From Spirochaetota bacterium (GTDB taxonomy: Bacteria > Spirochaetota > Spirochaetia > Treponematales > UBA12059), in contig JAHIWG010000110.1 of assembly GCA_018816345.1 (NCBI GenBank), positions 32,632 to 96,631 of the forward strand: a stretch of DNA of 64,000 nt, given 5' to 3'. Of this stretch, positions 50,902-58,200 are shown piece by piece (the stretch's first letter is position 1; each line of letters begins with the position of its first letter). Made by a program: the position numbers and the translations under genes. Under the pieces are notes generated by a model that saw only the letters and a list, made by a program, of their open reading frames with translations, was not told the DNA's origin and ran no database searches.

Positions 50902-50982
50902 GGCAACCTCCAAGGGCATTAGGCGCGAGCATAGACCGGAAGGCCGATTCCGGGCAAGCGTCGGCGCCCATGCCGCGGGACG

Positions 50983-51354
50983 CTACTTCTTATGCGCCGA
51001 GCGGTATTCCATCTCGCGCCGGCTCAGGACGAGCACGACGCCGAGCCCTTCCTCGTTCTGGAGGTCCTCGAGCTCGGCCATGGTGCCTACGAGCTCCATC
51101 TCGAGCTCGTCCCGCCTCCGGCCCACGAGCGTACCGTAGTAGTTGGCTATCTCGGGTTGTACCGGCCCGTCGAACACGTGCCGAAGGTACGCCTCGTCCT
51201 TGGCCTCGAGGAGTATATCCTTGGCCGAGACGGCGCAGAACGAGCGCTCCTCGCCGAAGTCGTACGATACCTTAACCGAGCGGGAACCCCTGATATAGAA
51301 GTACTTGAGCACTTCCTCGGCCACGCGCATTAGCTGGGCCGCGTCAGACTTCAT
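50983..51354 (-). CDS. Small unknown protein overlapping the DUF1576 gene
   Basis: 123 residues, no membrane segment. The N-terminal half has a mixed alpha/beta pattern (YDFGEERSFCAVSAKD), the C-terminal half a predicted helix (RRRDELEMELVGTMAELEDLQ) and a strand. Its start overlaps the end of the DUF1576 gene by 11 nt, so expression is coupled. I do not recognise a family; the pairing with DUF1576 could reveal a function. Confidence 0.65.
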   Translation of the reverse strand: MKSDAAQLMRVAEEVLKYFYIRGSRSVKVSYDFGEERSFCAVSAKDILLEAKDEAYLRHVFDGPVQPEIANYYGTLVGRRRDELEMELVGTMAELEDLQNEEGLGVVLVLSRREMEYRSAHKK

Positions 51355-52636
51355 GTCTCCTCCATTCGCGTAGCCACTCGAGCACGGGCAGGAACAGCCC
51401 GGCCGTCAGTCCGCCGGCGAAGCCGTTGTTATATAAATTGAGGCCGCCGTGCAGAGTCCCGACGACCTGGACCAGCACGAGGTGCGTCATGCCGGCCGCG
51501 AAGCCCGCGACGGGCCCGTACTCGCCGGAGACGGGCGCCAGGGTGCTGGCGAACAGCACCGCGAGCTGGCTGGCCGGCTTATCGATGCCGTAGTTGGAGA
51601 CGACGGCCATGGCCGCCGCGCCGAGCATCGGCGGCAGGACGTTACGCGGATGCTTGCCGAAGGCCGAGAAGCCGACGATGGTCAGGACGCCGCCTATGAC
51701 CGGGCCGTTCCAGGAGCCGCCGATCGCCAGCACGACGCCGCTCGCCAGGAGCCCCATGACGCCCATGTTGACGAAGGTCGCGCCGAGCCCGTAGTAGCGC
51801 ACGAAATCGCTGACGAGGCGCCCAGGCGACGACAGGATCCTTCGGTAGGCGGCGGGCCAGCGGGGATCAAGGATCATGCCGGCAATAATGAGCGCCGCGA
51901 AGAAGGCCGCGAGGTACGGCAGGACGGGTAGCGGCCCGAGCACGGCCCAATGGAAGCCGCCAGCCAGGGGGACGCCGAACGCGCTGAGGCCCGACATGGC
52001 GACCGTGCCTATGAGGCCGGCCGCGAAGCCGATGTTGTAGAGGTTATAGCCGCGGTGGAAATCGAGCGCGTGCCTGGCGATGGGCGAGATGAGGAACCCG
52101 GCCACGGCGCCGACGGCTACGGCTACGGCCACGTTCCACGGGGCCTGGATGCCGAGCCCGAAGGCGACCTCGCTGGAGAGCGGCGCCAGCGCGGTGCCGA
52201 ACAGGGCCACGATGATATTCTCGCCGAAGGGCCGACGGCTCGCGATCGAATAGAGCCACGCGCCGAAGATGCCGGGCCAGATGTTGACGATATTCTTGCC
52301 GAACAGCGAGAAGCCCGCGATCGTGAAGACGGCCGCGATGACCGGTCCGGAGACCGCCACGCGGGACAGCCGTATGATGCAGATAGCGACGAACACGCAG
52401 AGCGCCGAATTGACGAACGCGGGCCCCATGCCCGCGATGCTCGCGTAATCGTTTATCAGGATGTCCGGGCTGACGATCACGGCTCCCAGGCCGCGCGCGA
52501 TCGTCAAGAGATCGAACCTCGACGCCGCCAGGCCGAAGGCCAGCAGGAAGCCGAGGAAGCCGAAGAGCGCCGCGCGCGCGTGCCGCGATTCCATCTCGAA
52601 ATCGTTCGGCGGTGGTTCGTACGGTATGTATGTCAT
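51344..52636 (-). CDS. DUF1576 membrane protein with internal duplication
   Basis: 430 residues with about ten to twelve hydrophobic segments. Two halves are related: SGPVIAAVFTIAGFSLFGKN in the first and NGPVIGGVLTIVGFSAFGKH in the second, and HRGYNLYNIGFAAGL against HGGLNLYNNGFAGGL. Inverted or tandem duplication suggests a transporter or channel (inference). The ATG at 52636 has no ribosome site but a promoter whose -10 box ends 8 nt upstream. It is divergent from the PII-like gene. Confidence 0.8.
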   Translation of the reverse strand: MTYIPYEPPPNDFEMESRHARAALFGFLGFLLAFGLAASRFDLLTIARGLGAVIVSPDILINDYASIAGMGPAFVNSALCVFVAICIIRLSRVAVSGPVIAAVFTIAGFSLFGKNIVNIWPGIFGAWLYSIASRRPFGENIIVALFGTALAPLSSEVAFGLGIQAPWNVAVAVAVGAVAGFLISPIARHALDFHRGYNLYNIGFAAGLIGTVAMSGLSAFGVPLAGGFHWAVLGPLPVLPYLAAFFAALIIAGMILDPRWPAAYRRILSSPGRLVSDFVRYYGLGATFVNMGVMGLLASGVVLAIGGSWNGPVIGGVLTIVGFSAFGKHPRNVLPPMLGAAAMAVVSNYGIDKPASQLAVLFASTLAPVSGEYGPVAGFAAGMTHLVLVQVVGTLHGGLNLYNNGFAGGLTAGLFLPVLEWLREWRRHEV

Positions 52637-52644
52637 CGCGGCGT

Positions 52645-52673
52645 ATTCTTGACGAATCCGCCCCTGCCGTCAA
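52645..52673 (-). promoter_or_regulatory. Promoter of the DUF1576 gene, probably leaderless
   Basis: Minus strand: TTGACG (52668-52673), 17-bp spacer, AAGAAT (52645-52650), then 8 nt to the ATG. The inverted repeat CTTGACG...CGTCAAG (52648-52654 and 52668-52674) overlaps it, resembling the tetR/kinase region at 24968-24995. Confidence 0.5.
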
Positions 52674-52722
52674 GGACTAAAACGGCGGAAAAGCGCCGCC
52701 GAGTAGCGCGGCCAGCTTTTCC

Positions 52723-52752
52723 TTGACAGCGTCCATGAGACGCCGTGATACT
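52723..52752 (+). promoter_or_regulatory. Promoter of the PII-like/EIIA/Mrp operon with operator-like repeat
   Basis: TTGACA (52723-52728), 18-bp spacer, GATACT (52747-52752), then 9 nt to the ATG at 52762. The spacer contains the perfect inverted repeat GCGTC-CATGA-GACGC (52729-52743), well placed for a repressor. Confidence 0.6.
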
Positions 52753-52761
52753 GATTCGTAC

Positions 52762-53112
52762 ATGAAGCTGCTCGTTTTCGTCTTGAACAAGGAAGAGTTC
52801 CTCGAGGAAGTGCTCGAAGCCTACGTGGAGGCGGGCATCCCGGGGGCGACCATCCTCGATTCCGAGGGGCTCGGATACTTCCTCGCCTACGAGGTGCCGC
52901 TATTCGCGGGCTTCAAGGAATTCATGAAGGGAAACAAGCCGTATAATAAGACGATACTTTCGGTCGTCAAGGACGAGAAAGCGGTCGGCAGGCTCGTCCC
53001 TATTCTGGACGAGGTGGTCGGCGGGCTCCAGAATCCCGGGACCGGCGTGATATTCACGCTCCCCATCGAATGGGGCTACGGGTTCGCCCGCCTGGACGAC
53101 GATGAGGAGTAG
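52762..53112 (+). CDS. PII-like signal protein
   Basis: 116 residues with a ferredoxin-like PII core: strand MKLLVFVLNKEEFLEEVLEAY, then GIPGATILDSEGLGYF, SVVKDEKAVGRLVPILDEVV and the C-terminal GTGVIFTLPIEWGYGFARL. The classic uridylylated T-loop Tyr block is not seen, so it is closer to PII-like proteins that sense nucleotides and are encoded with transporters. It lies at the head of the EIIA-Mrp operon, with 5 nt to the EIIA gene. A role in gating or regulating the antiporter is inferred. The ATG has no ribosome site. Confidence 0.72.
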   Translation: MKLLVFVLNKEEFLEEVLEAYVEAGIPGATILDSEGLGYFLAYEVPLFAGFKEFMKGNKPYNKTILSVVKDEKAVGRLVPILDEVVGGLQNPGTGVIFTLPIEWGYGFARLDDDEE

Positions 53113-53117
53113 GCCGC

Positions 53118-53570
53118 ATGGCTAGCTATAGGAACGTGCTCAGGGACGGCCTCGCCGCCGTCGGGATAGCCGCGAAGGACAAGGCGGGCGCGCTCGAGGC
53201 GGCCGCGGGCCTCCTCGCCGCGGGCGCAGGGCTGGATAAGGGGCGGCTCCTCGTCGCCGTCGCCGCGCGAGAGAAGCTCTCGTCCACGGGCATAGGAGAA
53301 GGCGTCGCCATCCCCCACGCCCTGATGGAGGGCGTGGCGGCGACGACCATGGCCGTCGCCAGGCTCGCGGAACCGGTCGACTTCGACGCGGAGGACGGCG
53401 GCCCCGTAGACCTCGTATTCATGATAGCAGGCCCGCGATCCGATACGGGAGGGCACCTGAAGCTTCTCTCCAAGCTGGCGCGCACCCTGCACGACCCCGA
53501 GTTCAGGAAGGCCGCGAGGGAGGCTCCGGACGGGCCGGCCCTCGCCAGGCTCATCTACGACAGGGACTAG
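53118..53570 (+). CDS. PTS EIIA-2 (fructose/nitrogen type) protein
   Basis: 150 residues. The active-site His is in GEGVAIPHALMEG (about residue 68), as in EIIA-Ntr and fructose EIIA. There is no EIIB or EIIC gene nearby, so it is probably regulatory, as PtsN controls potassium channels in other bacteria (established for PtsN). GAGGAG precedes the ATG. It sits between the PII-like gene and mrpE (5-nt gaps), so it is expressed with the antiporter. Confidence 0.88.
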   Translation: MASYRNVLRDGLAAVGIAAKDKAGALEAAAGLLAAGAGLDKGRLLVAVAAREKLSSTGIGEGVAIPHALMEGVAATTMAVARLAEPVDFDAEDGGPVDLVFMIAGPRSDTGGHLKLLSKLARTLHDPEFRKAAREAPDGPALARLIYDRD

Positions 53571-53575
53571 CCGGC

Positions 53576-54088
53576 GTGCGTCCCAGGAGTCTCTGGAAGC
53601 TGATACGGGTCGCGGCCACGTTCGCCGTGCTCGCCGTCCTCTGGCTCCTCTTCTCGGGCAGCCTCGAGCCGGCGGCGATATTCGCCGGGCTATGCTGCTC
53701 CCTGCTCATCGCGTCTATCTCGTACGACTCGTTCATAGAGGAGCACGAGGCGGCGAGGAACTCGATATTCCCGAGGCTCCTGCCCACGCTCGCGTACCCG
53801 TTCGTGCTCGTCGCGGCGATGTACGCCTCGAGCGCCAAGGTCCTCGCGTCCGTGGTAACGGGCCGCGTCAACCCGCGCGTCGTGCACTTCCGTTCCAGGC
53901 TTAGGTCGGACCTCGCGCGCGTGGCGCTCGCGGAGGCGATCACCTTCACGCCGGGCACCATCAGCATGGATCTCGACGAGGACCATTTCGTGGTCCATTG
54001 GCTCAACGCGACGACGCGGCACTCGGCCCGCGCCGGCGACGAGGTCAAGGGCACGCTCGAGGCGGCTATCAAGAGGATATGGGTATGA
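53576..54088 (+). CDS. mrpE: Na+/H+ antiporter subunit MrpE
   Basis: 170 residues from a GTG at 53576. Two N-terminal membrane helices, then a soluble domain with LAEAITFTPGTISMDL and a C-terminal strand, as in MnhE/MrpE. It is the first of seven overlapping mrp genes, with an ATGA overlap to mrpF. Together they form a complex I-like cation/proton antiporter in the inner membrane. Confidence 0.9.
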   Translation: MRPRSLWKLIRVAATFAVLAVLWLLFSGSLEPAAIFAGLCCSLLIASISYDSFIEEHEAARNSIFPRLLPTLAYPFVLVAAMYASSAKVLASVVTGRVNPRVVHFRSRLRSDLARVALAEAITFTPGTISMDLDEDHFVVHWLNATTRHSARAGDEVKGTLEAAIKRIWV

Positions 54089-54474
54089 GCGCGATAGCCG
54101 CCGAATCGACGACCTGGGTCTTCGCGCTGTGCGCGGCGGCGCTCCTCGTACGTCTGGTCGCGGGCCCTACCGGCGTCGATCGCCTGACGGCGCTATCGGC
54201 GATATCGTCCCTCGTCCTGGCGATCCTGGCCTTGCGGGGCGCGCTCGCGGGCAGGGCCGCGTACCTGGACGTCGCGCTCGTATACGATATCTTCGGCTTC
54301 CTCGGGATACTGGCTATCGCGACGTTCACGAGGGACGCCCGCGCGGAAGCGGCCCGGGGACGCGCGGGGGCTCCGGATCGCGCCGAGGCCCCCGACGACG
54401 ACCGCGACGACCGCGACGACCGCGACGAGGCCCCCGGCGACGAGGGCGGCGAGGGAAAGGAGCCGACGGTATGA
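54085..54474 (+). CDS. mrpF: Antiporter subunit MrpF with charged tail
   Basis: 129 residues from the ATG at 54085 (ATGA overlap). Three membrane helices with GPTGVDRLTALSAISSLVLA and DVALVYDIFGFLGILAIATF match MrpF/MnhF. Unusually, a C-terminal tail of about 40 residues is made of Asp/Arg repeats (DDRDDRDDRDE; a 9-nt repeat near 54397-54426), absent from typical MrpF. It may be a disordered extension of recent origin. Confidence 0.88.
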   Translation: MSAIAAESTTWVFALCAAALLVRLVAGPTGVDRLTALSAISSLVLAILALRGALAGRAAYLDVALVYDIFGFLGILAIATFTRDARAEAARGRAGAPDRAEAPDDDRDDRDDRDEAPGDEGGEGKEPTV

Positions 54475-54830
54475 TCGACTGGCAGGGAATAGCGGGTCTC
54501 GCGAGGGAGATCGCGGCGACGGTCCTGTGCGCGGCGGCGTCGGTATTCGCCATAGCCGGGACCGTCGGGGTATTCCGCTTCGCCGACCCGTACACCCGGC
54601 TCCAGGCCTCGTCGCTGACGGGCACCACCGCCGTATTCACTATCCTCCTGGCTTCGCTCGCGCTCTCGCCCTCCGTCGCCGTCGCCGCCCGCGTCGTGGT
54701 GATAATGGTATTCTTCCTCATATCGAACCCCACCGCTACGCACATCATCGCGAGGTACGCCTGGAAATCGGGCCTCGAGCCGGCGACCGGCCCTCAGAAG
54801 CGCGGGAAGCGCGGGAAGCGCCGCCCGTGA
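54471..54830 (+). CDS. mrpG: Antiporter subunit MrpG
   Basis: 119 residues from an ATGA overlap. FRFADPYTRLQASSLTGTTAV and FLISNPTATHIIARYAW are the MrpG/MnhG signature; three helices. The tail is basic (KRGKRGKRRP). Confidence 0.92.
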   Translation: MIDWQGIAGLAREIAATVLCAAASVFAIAGTVGVFRFADPYTRLQASSLTGTTAVFTILLASLALSPSVAVAARVVVIMVFFLISNPTATHIIARYAWKSGLEPATGPQKRGKRGKRRP

Positions 54831-55060
54831 TAGAGTTCGTCATCGCGCTCGCGTGCGCCGGATCGGCTTACGCCCTGCTATCTAAGGATCTCCTGCACGG
54901 CACGATAGCGCTGTCGGCGACGAGCGTCCTCTCGGCCCTGCTGTTCTTCATGCTGCGCGCCCCCGACGTCGCGATCACCGAGGCGGCGGTAGGCGCAGGC
55001 GTATCTACTATAATCTTCGTCTGGGCGATCCGGGAGACGGACAGGAAGGACGGACGATGA
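54827..55060 (+). CDS. MbhD-like DUF4040 subunit
   Basis: 77 residues from a GTG in a GTGA overlap. Two helices with HGTIALSATSVLSALLFFMLRAPDVAITEAAVGAG, the DUF4040/MbhD signature equal to the C-terminal part of MrpA. It replaces the missing C-terminus of MrpA in this split-type antiporter, as in membrane-bound hydrogenases and archaeal Mrp clusters. Confidence 0.88.
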   Translation: MIEFVIALACAGSAYALLSKDLLHGTIALSATSVLSALLFFMLRAPDVAITEAAVGAGVSTIIFVWAIRETDRKDGR

Positions 55061-55839
55061 GGCGCGCGGACATCGCGGGGACTCTAGCCGGAATCGTCGT
55101 GGCGATCCTCTCGTGCGCGGTCGTAGCGCCGGTGCTCCTTCCAGACGTTCCGTGGCCCGAGGCCGCGCGCGATCTCCTGGCCGCCCGCGGCCTCGGGGAA
55201 ACGGGGGCGAGCAACCTCGTGAGCGCCATATACCTCGGATACCGGGCCTTCGATACGCTCGGCGAGACGATCGTCCTGCTCGCCGCGCTCGCGGGCGCCG
55301 TTTCGCTGATCGGAGCGGCTCGGGATACGCCGCTCCACGGGGAGGAAGCGGGCGTCGCCGCGGATCGAGGCGATTACCGCGGCCCGGCCGACAAGCGCCG
55401 GCGCCTTCATACGGAGATCATGGACTCTATCGCCGGCAAGCTCGCTCCCATCGTGCTGCTGTTCGGCGCCTACGTGATGCTCTACGGCCACTCCTCGCCC
55501 GGCGGCGGATTCCAAGGCGGCGTCGTGATAGCTTCCGGGGTCATCTTCATAGCCATCGGGAGACGGTCGGGCGGGATAGGGCGGATAGGGCCCAGGCTCA
55601 CGGTATTCGGCCCGCGGGCGCTGTCGAGGATGGAGGCCTCCGCCTTCGCGGCCATAGTGCTGCTATCGTTCCCAGTATCTATAAGCGCCTTCGAGGGGTT
55701 ACGGGCCGGAGCCTCGGCCGTCGGCGTATCCGTCCCGGCGGTATCGTACATCGTCGCCTTGAACGTCTCCATTGGCCTCAAGGTGGGCTCCGGCGTAGCC
55801 CTGATGTGCGTGATGATGCTCGGAGGCGAGAGCGAATGA
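55057..55839 (+). CDS. mrpB: Antiporter subunit MrpB fused to an MbhE-like domain
   Basis: 260 residues. The N-terminal part (about 1-90) looks like MbhE (LGYRAFDTLGETIVLLAA), and the C-terminal part (about 120-260) is MrpB/MnhB (LAPIVLLFGAYVMLYGHSSPGGGFQGGVVIAS). So the equivalent of the MrpA C-terminal end is fused to MrpB. Overlapping ATGA starts on both sides. Confidence 0.9.
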   Translation: MRRADIAGTLAGIVVAILSCAVVAPVLLPDVPWPEAARDLLAARGLGETGASNLVSAIYLGYRAFDTLGETIVLLAALAGAVSLIGAARDTPLHGEEAGVAADRGDYRGPADKRRRLHTEIMDSIAGKLAPIVLLFGAYVMLYGHSSPGGGFQGGVVIASGVIFIAIGRRSGGIGRIGPRLTVFGPRALSRMEASAFAAIVLLSFPVSISAFEGLRAGASAVGVSVPAVSYIVALNVSIGLKVGSGVALMCVMMLGGESE

Positions 55840-56174
55840 TAGCGCGGGCCCTGGTACTCTGCATGTTCCTGATAGGCATCGCCGGCCTCGTCGCCAAGAG
55901 GAACCTCGTCAAGAAGACGTTCGCCCTGGCGATCATGAACTCGGCCGTCGTCCTGCTATTCGTGCTGGAAGGCTCGAGCATAGGCGACGAGGCCCCGCTG
56001 CTCGGCGGCCCGGGGGCGAGCTTCGTCGACCCGGTGCCCCAGGCGCTGATGTTGACGGCCATAGTCGTCGGCGTCTGCGTCTCGGCGCTCGCGCTGGCGC
56101 TCGCCTACCGCCTCTACAAGGCCTACGGCACCCTCGACGTCGACGAGCTCAAGAGGCTGTCCGGCCATGAGTGA
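55836..56174 (+). CDS. mrpC: Antiporter subunit MrpC
   Basis: 112 residues, three helices, homologous to NuoK: RNLVKKTFALAIMNSAVVLLF and the block DPVPQALMLTAIVVGVCVSALALAL with DPVPQALxLTAIVIG. The start overlaps the mrpB stop (ATGA). Confidence 0.93.
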   Translation: MIARALVLCMFLIGIAGLVAKRNLVKKTFALAIMNSAVVLLFVLEGSSIGDEAPLLGGPGASFVDPVPQALMLTAIVVGVCVSALALALAYRLYKAYGTLDVDELKRLSGHE

Positions 56175-57885
56175 TGTCGCCCTCGCTCTCGCCCCCGTCT
56201 TCCTGCCCCTGGCCGGGGCAGCGATGGCCCTCGTCGCGAAGACGCTCCGGGGCTCGGGGCCCGCGGCGGCCATGGAGGCGGCGGGGGCCGCGGTCGGGCT
56301 AGTCCTGCCGTGGGCCGCCCTCGCGGTCCTGCTTCCCAGGGCGGCGGGAGGGGGCGTCGCCTTCGTCGTCTCCGGGTGGGACCCCGCGATAGGCATAGCG
56401 CTACGCTTCGACGGCCTGGCCTGGCTCGTCGACGCCCTCGGGTTCGCGGGGGCGGGGGCGGCCTATCTCTATTCCCGGGGGGCGGGCCCCAGGGGGCCGC
56501 TGTTCACCGCCATCTTCCTCATCCAGACCTCGGCCTTGGCCGCCACGGCCTCTACCGCCGACCTGTTCAACCTCTTCGTCTGCCTCGAGGTGCTCGGCCT
56601 CTCGTCGTACGTGCTCGTGGCCAGCTCCGGCAAGCCCGGAGCCTTCCTCGCGGCGTTCAGCTACCTGGCCATCAGCTCCGCGGCGATGGTGTTCTTCCTC
56701 GTGGGCCTCTTCGGCTTCTACCGCCTGACCGGCAGCCTCTCCTACGAGGGTATCTCGGCCGCCCTGGCCGCCCTCCCCGACGGCGGCGGAACGGCCGCGT
56801 CCCTATCCTCCGCCTGCGTCGCCGCCGCCGTCGCCATCAGGGTAGCCGTCATGCCCGTCTACGGCTGGCTTCCCGACGCGCACGCGCTGGCTCCCCACGC
56901 GGTCTCCGCGGTGCTGTCGGGGGTGCTCATTAAGACGCCGCTCTTCGCCCTGGGCCGCCTCCTAGAGTTCCTGCCCGCCGGCCCCGCCTCTATGGAGCTG
57001 CTCGGGGCAGCCGGCGCCGTCACGGCCCTGGCGGCGGTCCTCGTCGCCCTGTCGCAGAAGGACGCCAAGCGGCTGCTCGCGTACCATTCCATCAGCCAGA
57101 TAGGCTACGTCGTCGCGGCCTGGGGGATGGGAACCCGGGTAGGCCTCCAGGCCGCCTACCTGCACGCGCTGTTCCACGCGCTGTTCAAGGGGCTCCTGTT
57201 CCTCAGCGTCGGCACGGCCGCGGACGCCGCGGGCGGCAGGAACGTCTACGAGGTCCGGGGAGCGGGCGCGAGCCTCAGGCGCGCGGGGGACCGCCGCTCG
57301 ATCACGGTCGTCGCCTATGCGGTCGGGGCGCTGTCGATATGCGCCTTGCCGCCGTTCAACGGGTACGCCAGCAAGGGCTTCGTCGGCTCCCTCTTCAAGG
57401 GCGAGTGGCGATACTGGGTCCTCTTCGCGGCGGGCGCCTGCACCATAGCGTCCTTCCTGAAACTCTCCATGATCTTCCTGCCGGCGAAGGAAGCGCCTAA
57501 GGACGCGCGGACGGCCGAAGCCGCTCCCGCCGGGGCGGAGCCGCCGAGGATGAGCGTCACGGCCTCCATGAAAGCGTCGATGATCCTGCTCGCGGGGCTC
57601 TGCCTGGCTACCGCGGCCTTCGCAGGCAGGATCATGGATTTTACTGGAACGATGCTGGGCGTCGGAGCGGGGGCGCCGTCAAAGTCCCTCTACGCCGCTC
57701 CGGAGCTCGCAAAGGCGGGCTTCGGGGCGTGCCTGGGCGTGGCGCTGTTCTTCGTGGCCGTCTCGAAGCCCGGCAAGCGGGCGGCGACCCTGGTCAGGGC
57801 CAGGCCCAGGAGCTTCGCCGGCCTCGTCCTGGCCTTCGCCGTCGGCCTCGCCGCCCTCGGCGCCAGGCTCGTGCTGTTTCCCTGA
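56167..57885 (+). CDS. mrpD: Antiporter subunit MrpD (NuoL/M-like proton channel)
   Basis: 572 residues with about 14 membrane helices. The NuoM/L core has NLFVCLEVLGLSSYVLVASSGK, WLPDAHALAPHAVSAVLSG and KRLLAYHSISQIGYVVAAWG, with the conserved Lys and Glu residues for proton transfer. A cytoplasmic loop near residues 440-465 is Lys/Glu/Pro-rich. Only one NuoL-like gene is present, so the cluster lacks the usual MrpA. The start overlaps mrpC by 8 nt. It is the last gene of the operon. Confidence 0.93.
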   Translation: MSDVALALAPVFLPLAGAAMALVAKTLRGSGPAAAMEAAGAAVGLVLPWAALAVLLPRAAGGGVAFVVSGWDPAIGIALRFDGLAWLVDALGFAGAGAAYLYSRGAGPRGPLFTAIFLIQTSALAATASTADLFNLFVCLEVLGLSSYVLVASSGKPGAFLAAFSYLAISSAAMVFFLVGLFGFYRLTGSLSYEGISAALAALPDGGGTAASLSSACVAAAVAIRVAVMPVYGWLPDAHALAPHAVSAVLSGVLIKTPLFALGRLLEFLPAGPASMELLGAAGAVTALAAVLVALSQKDAKRLLAYHSISQIGYVVAAWGMGTRVGLQAAYLHALFHALFKGLLFLSVGTAADAAGGRNVYEVRGAGASLRRAGDRRSITVVAYAVGALSICALPPFNGYASKGFVGSLFKGEWRYWVLFAAGACTIASFLKLSMIFLPAKEAPKDARTAEAAPAGAEPPRMSVTASMKASMILLAGLCLATAAFAGRIMDFTGTMLGVGAGAPSKSLYAAPELAKAGFGACLGVALFFVAVSKPGKRAATLVRARPRSFAGLVLAFAVGLAALGARLVLFP

Positions 57886-57938
57886 CCCCGCGACCCCGTG
57901 AGCGCCGAGGCAAGCCCCCAGGCGAAATTCGAAAAGGG

Positions 57939-57969
57939 AAAAAAAAGAGCCCCGGGATAACCGGGGCTC
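57939..57969 (-). terminator. Rho-independent terminator of rpsU
   Basis: GAGCCCCGG (57947-57955) pairs with CCGGGGCTC (57961-57969) around a GATAA loop; on the minus strand it is followed by eight U (57939-57946). It may also stop the convergent mrp transcript. Confidence 0.9.
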
Positions 57970-57984
57970 CGATTCGGCATAGTC

Positions 57985-58194
57985 TTAGTAGGACTTGCCC
58001 TCGCGGGGTTTACGAGCCTTGCGGAGGAGCTTGCGCTTCATCGCCTTCTCCTTGCGGTTACGCACGGTAGAGGGCTTCTCGAAGAACTCGCGCTTCTTCC
58101 ACTCGCGGATGATGCCCTCTTTCTCGACCATGCGCTTAAAGCGCTTGATGGCCTTCTCGAGCGGCTCGTTGTCGTCTACGATAATCTGGCTGAT
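57985..58194 (-). CDS. rpsU: 30S ribosomal protein S21, apparent AUC start
   Basis: The frame reads [19 protein letters not shown] through to a basic C-terminus ending REGKSY at 57985; it aligns end to end with bS21, with the first Ile codon (ATC, 58192-58194) where the start Met belongs. An in-frame TGA (58201-58203, the stop of the M23 gene) lies three codons upstream (TTT-TTT after it), so there is no ATG, GTG or TTG available. A ribosome site (GAGGGGGG, 58212-58204) is well spaced for the ATC. 69 residues. The alternative is a length error in the run of six T before it, which could bring a GTG into frame. Confidence 0.85.
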   Translation of the reverse strand: MSQIIVDDNEPLEKAIKRFKRMVEKEGIIREWKKREFFEKPSTVRNRKEKAMKRKLLRKARKPREGKSY

Positions 58195-58200
58195 AAAAAA

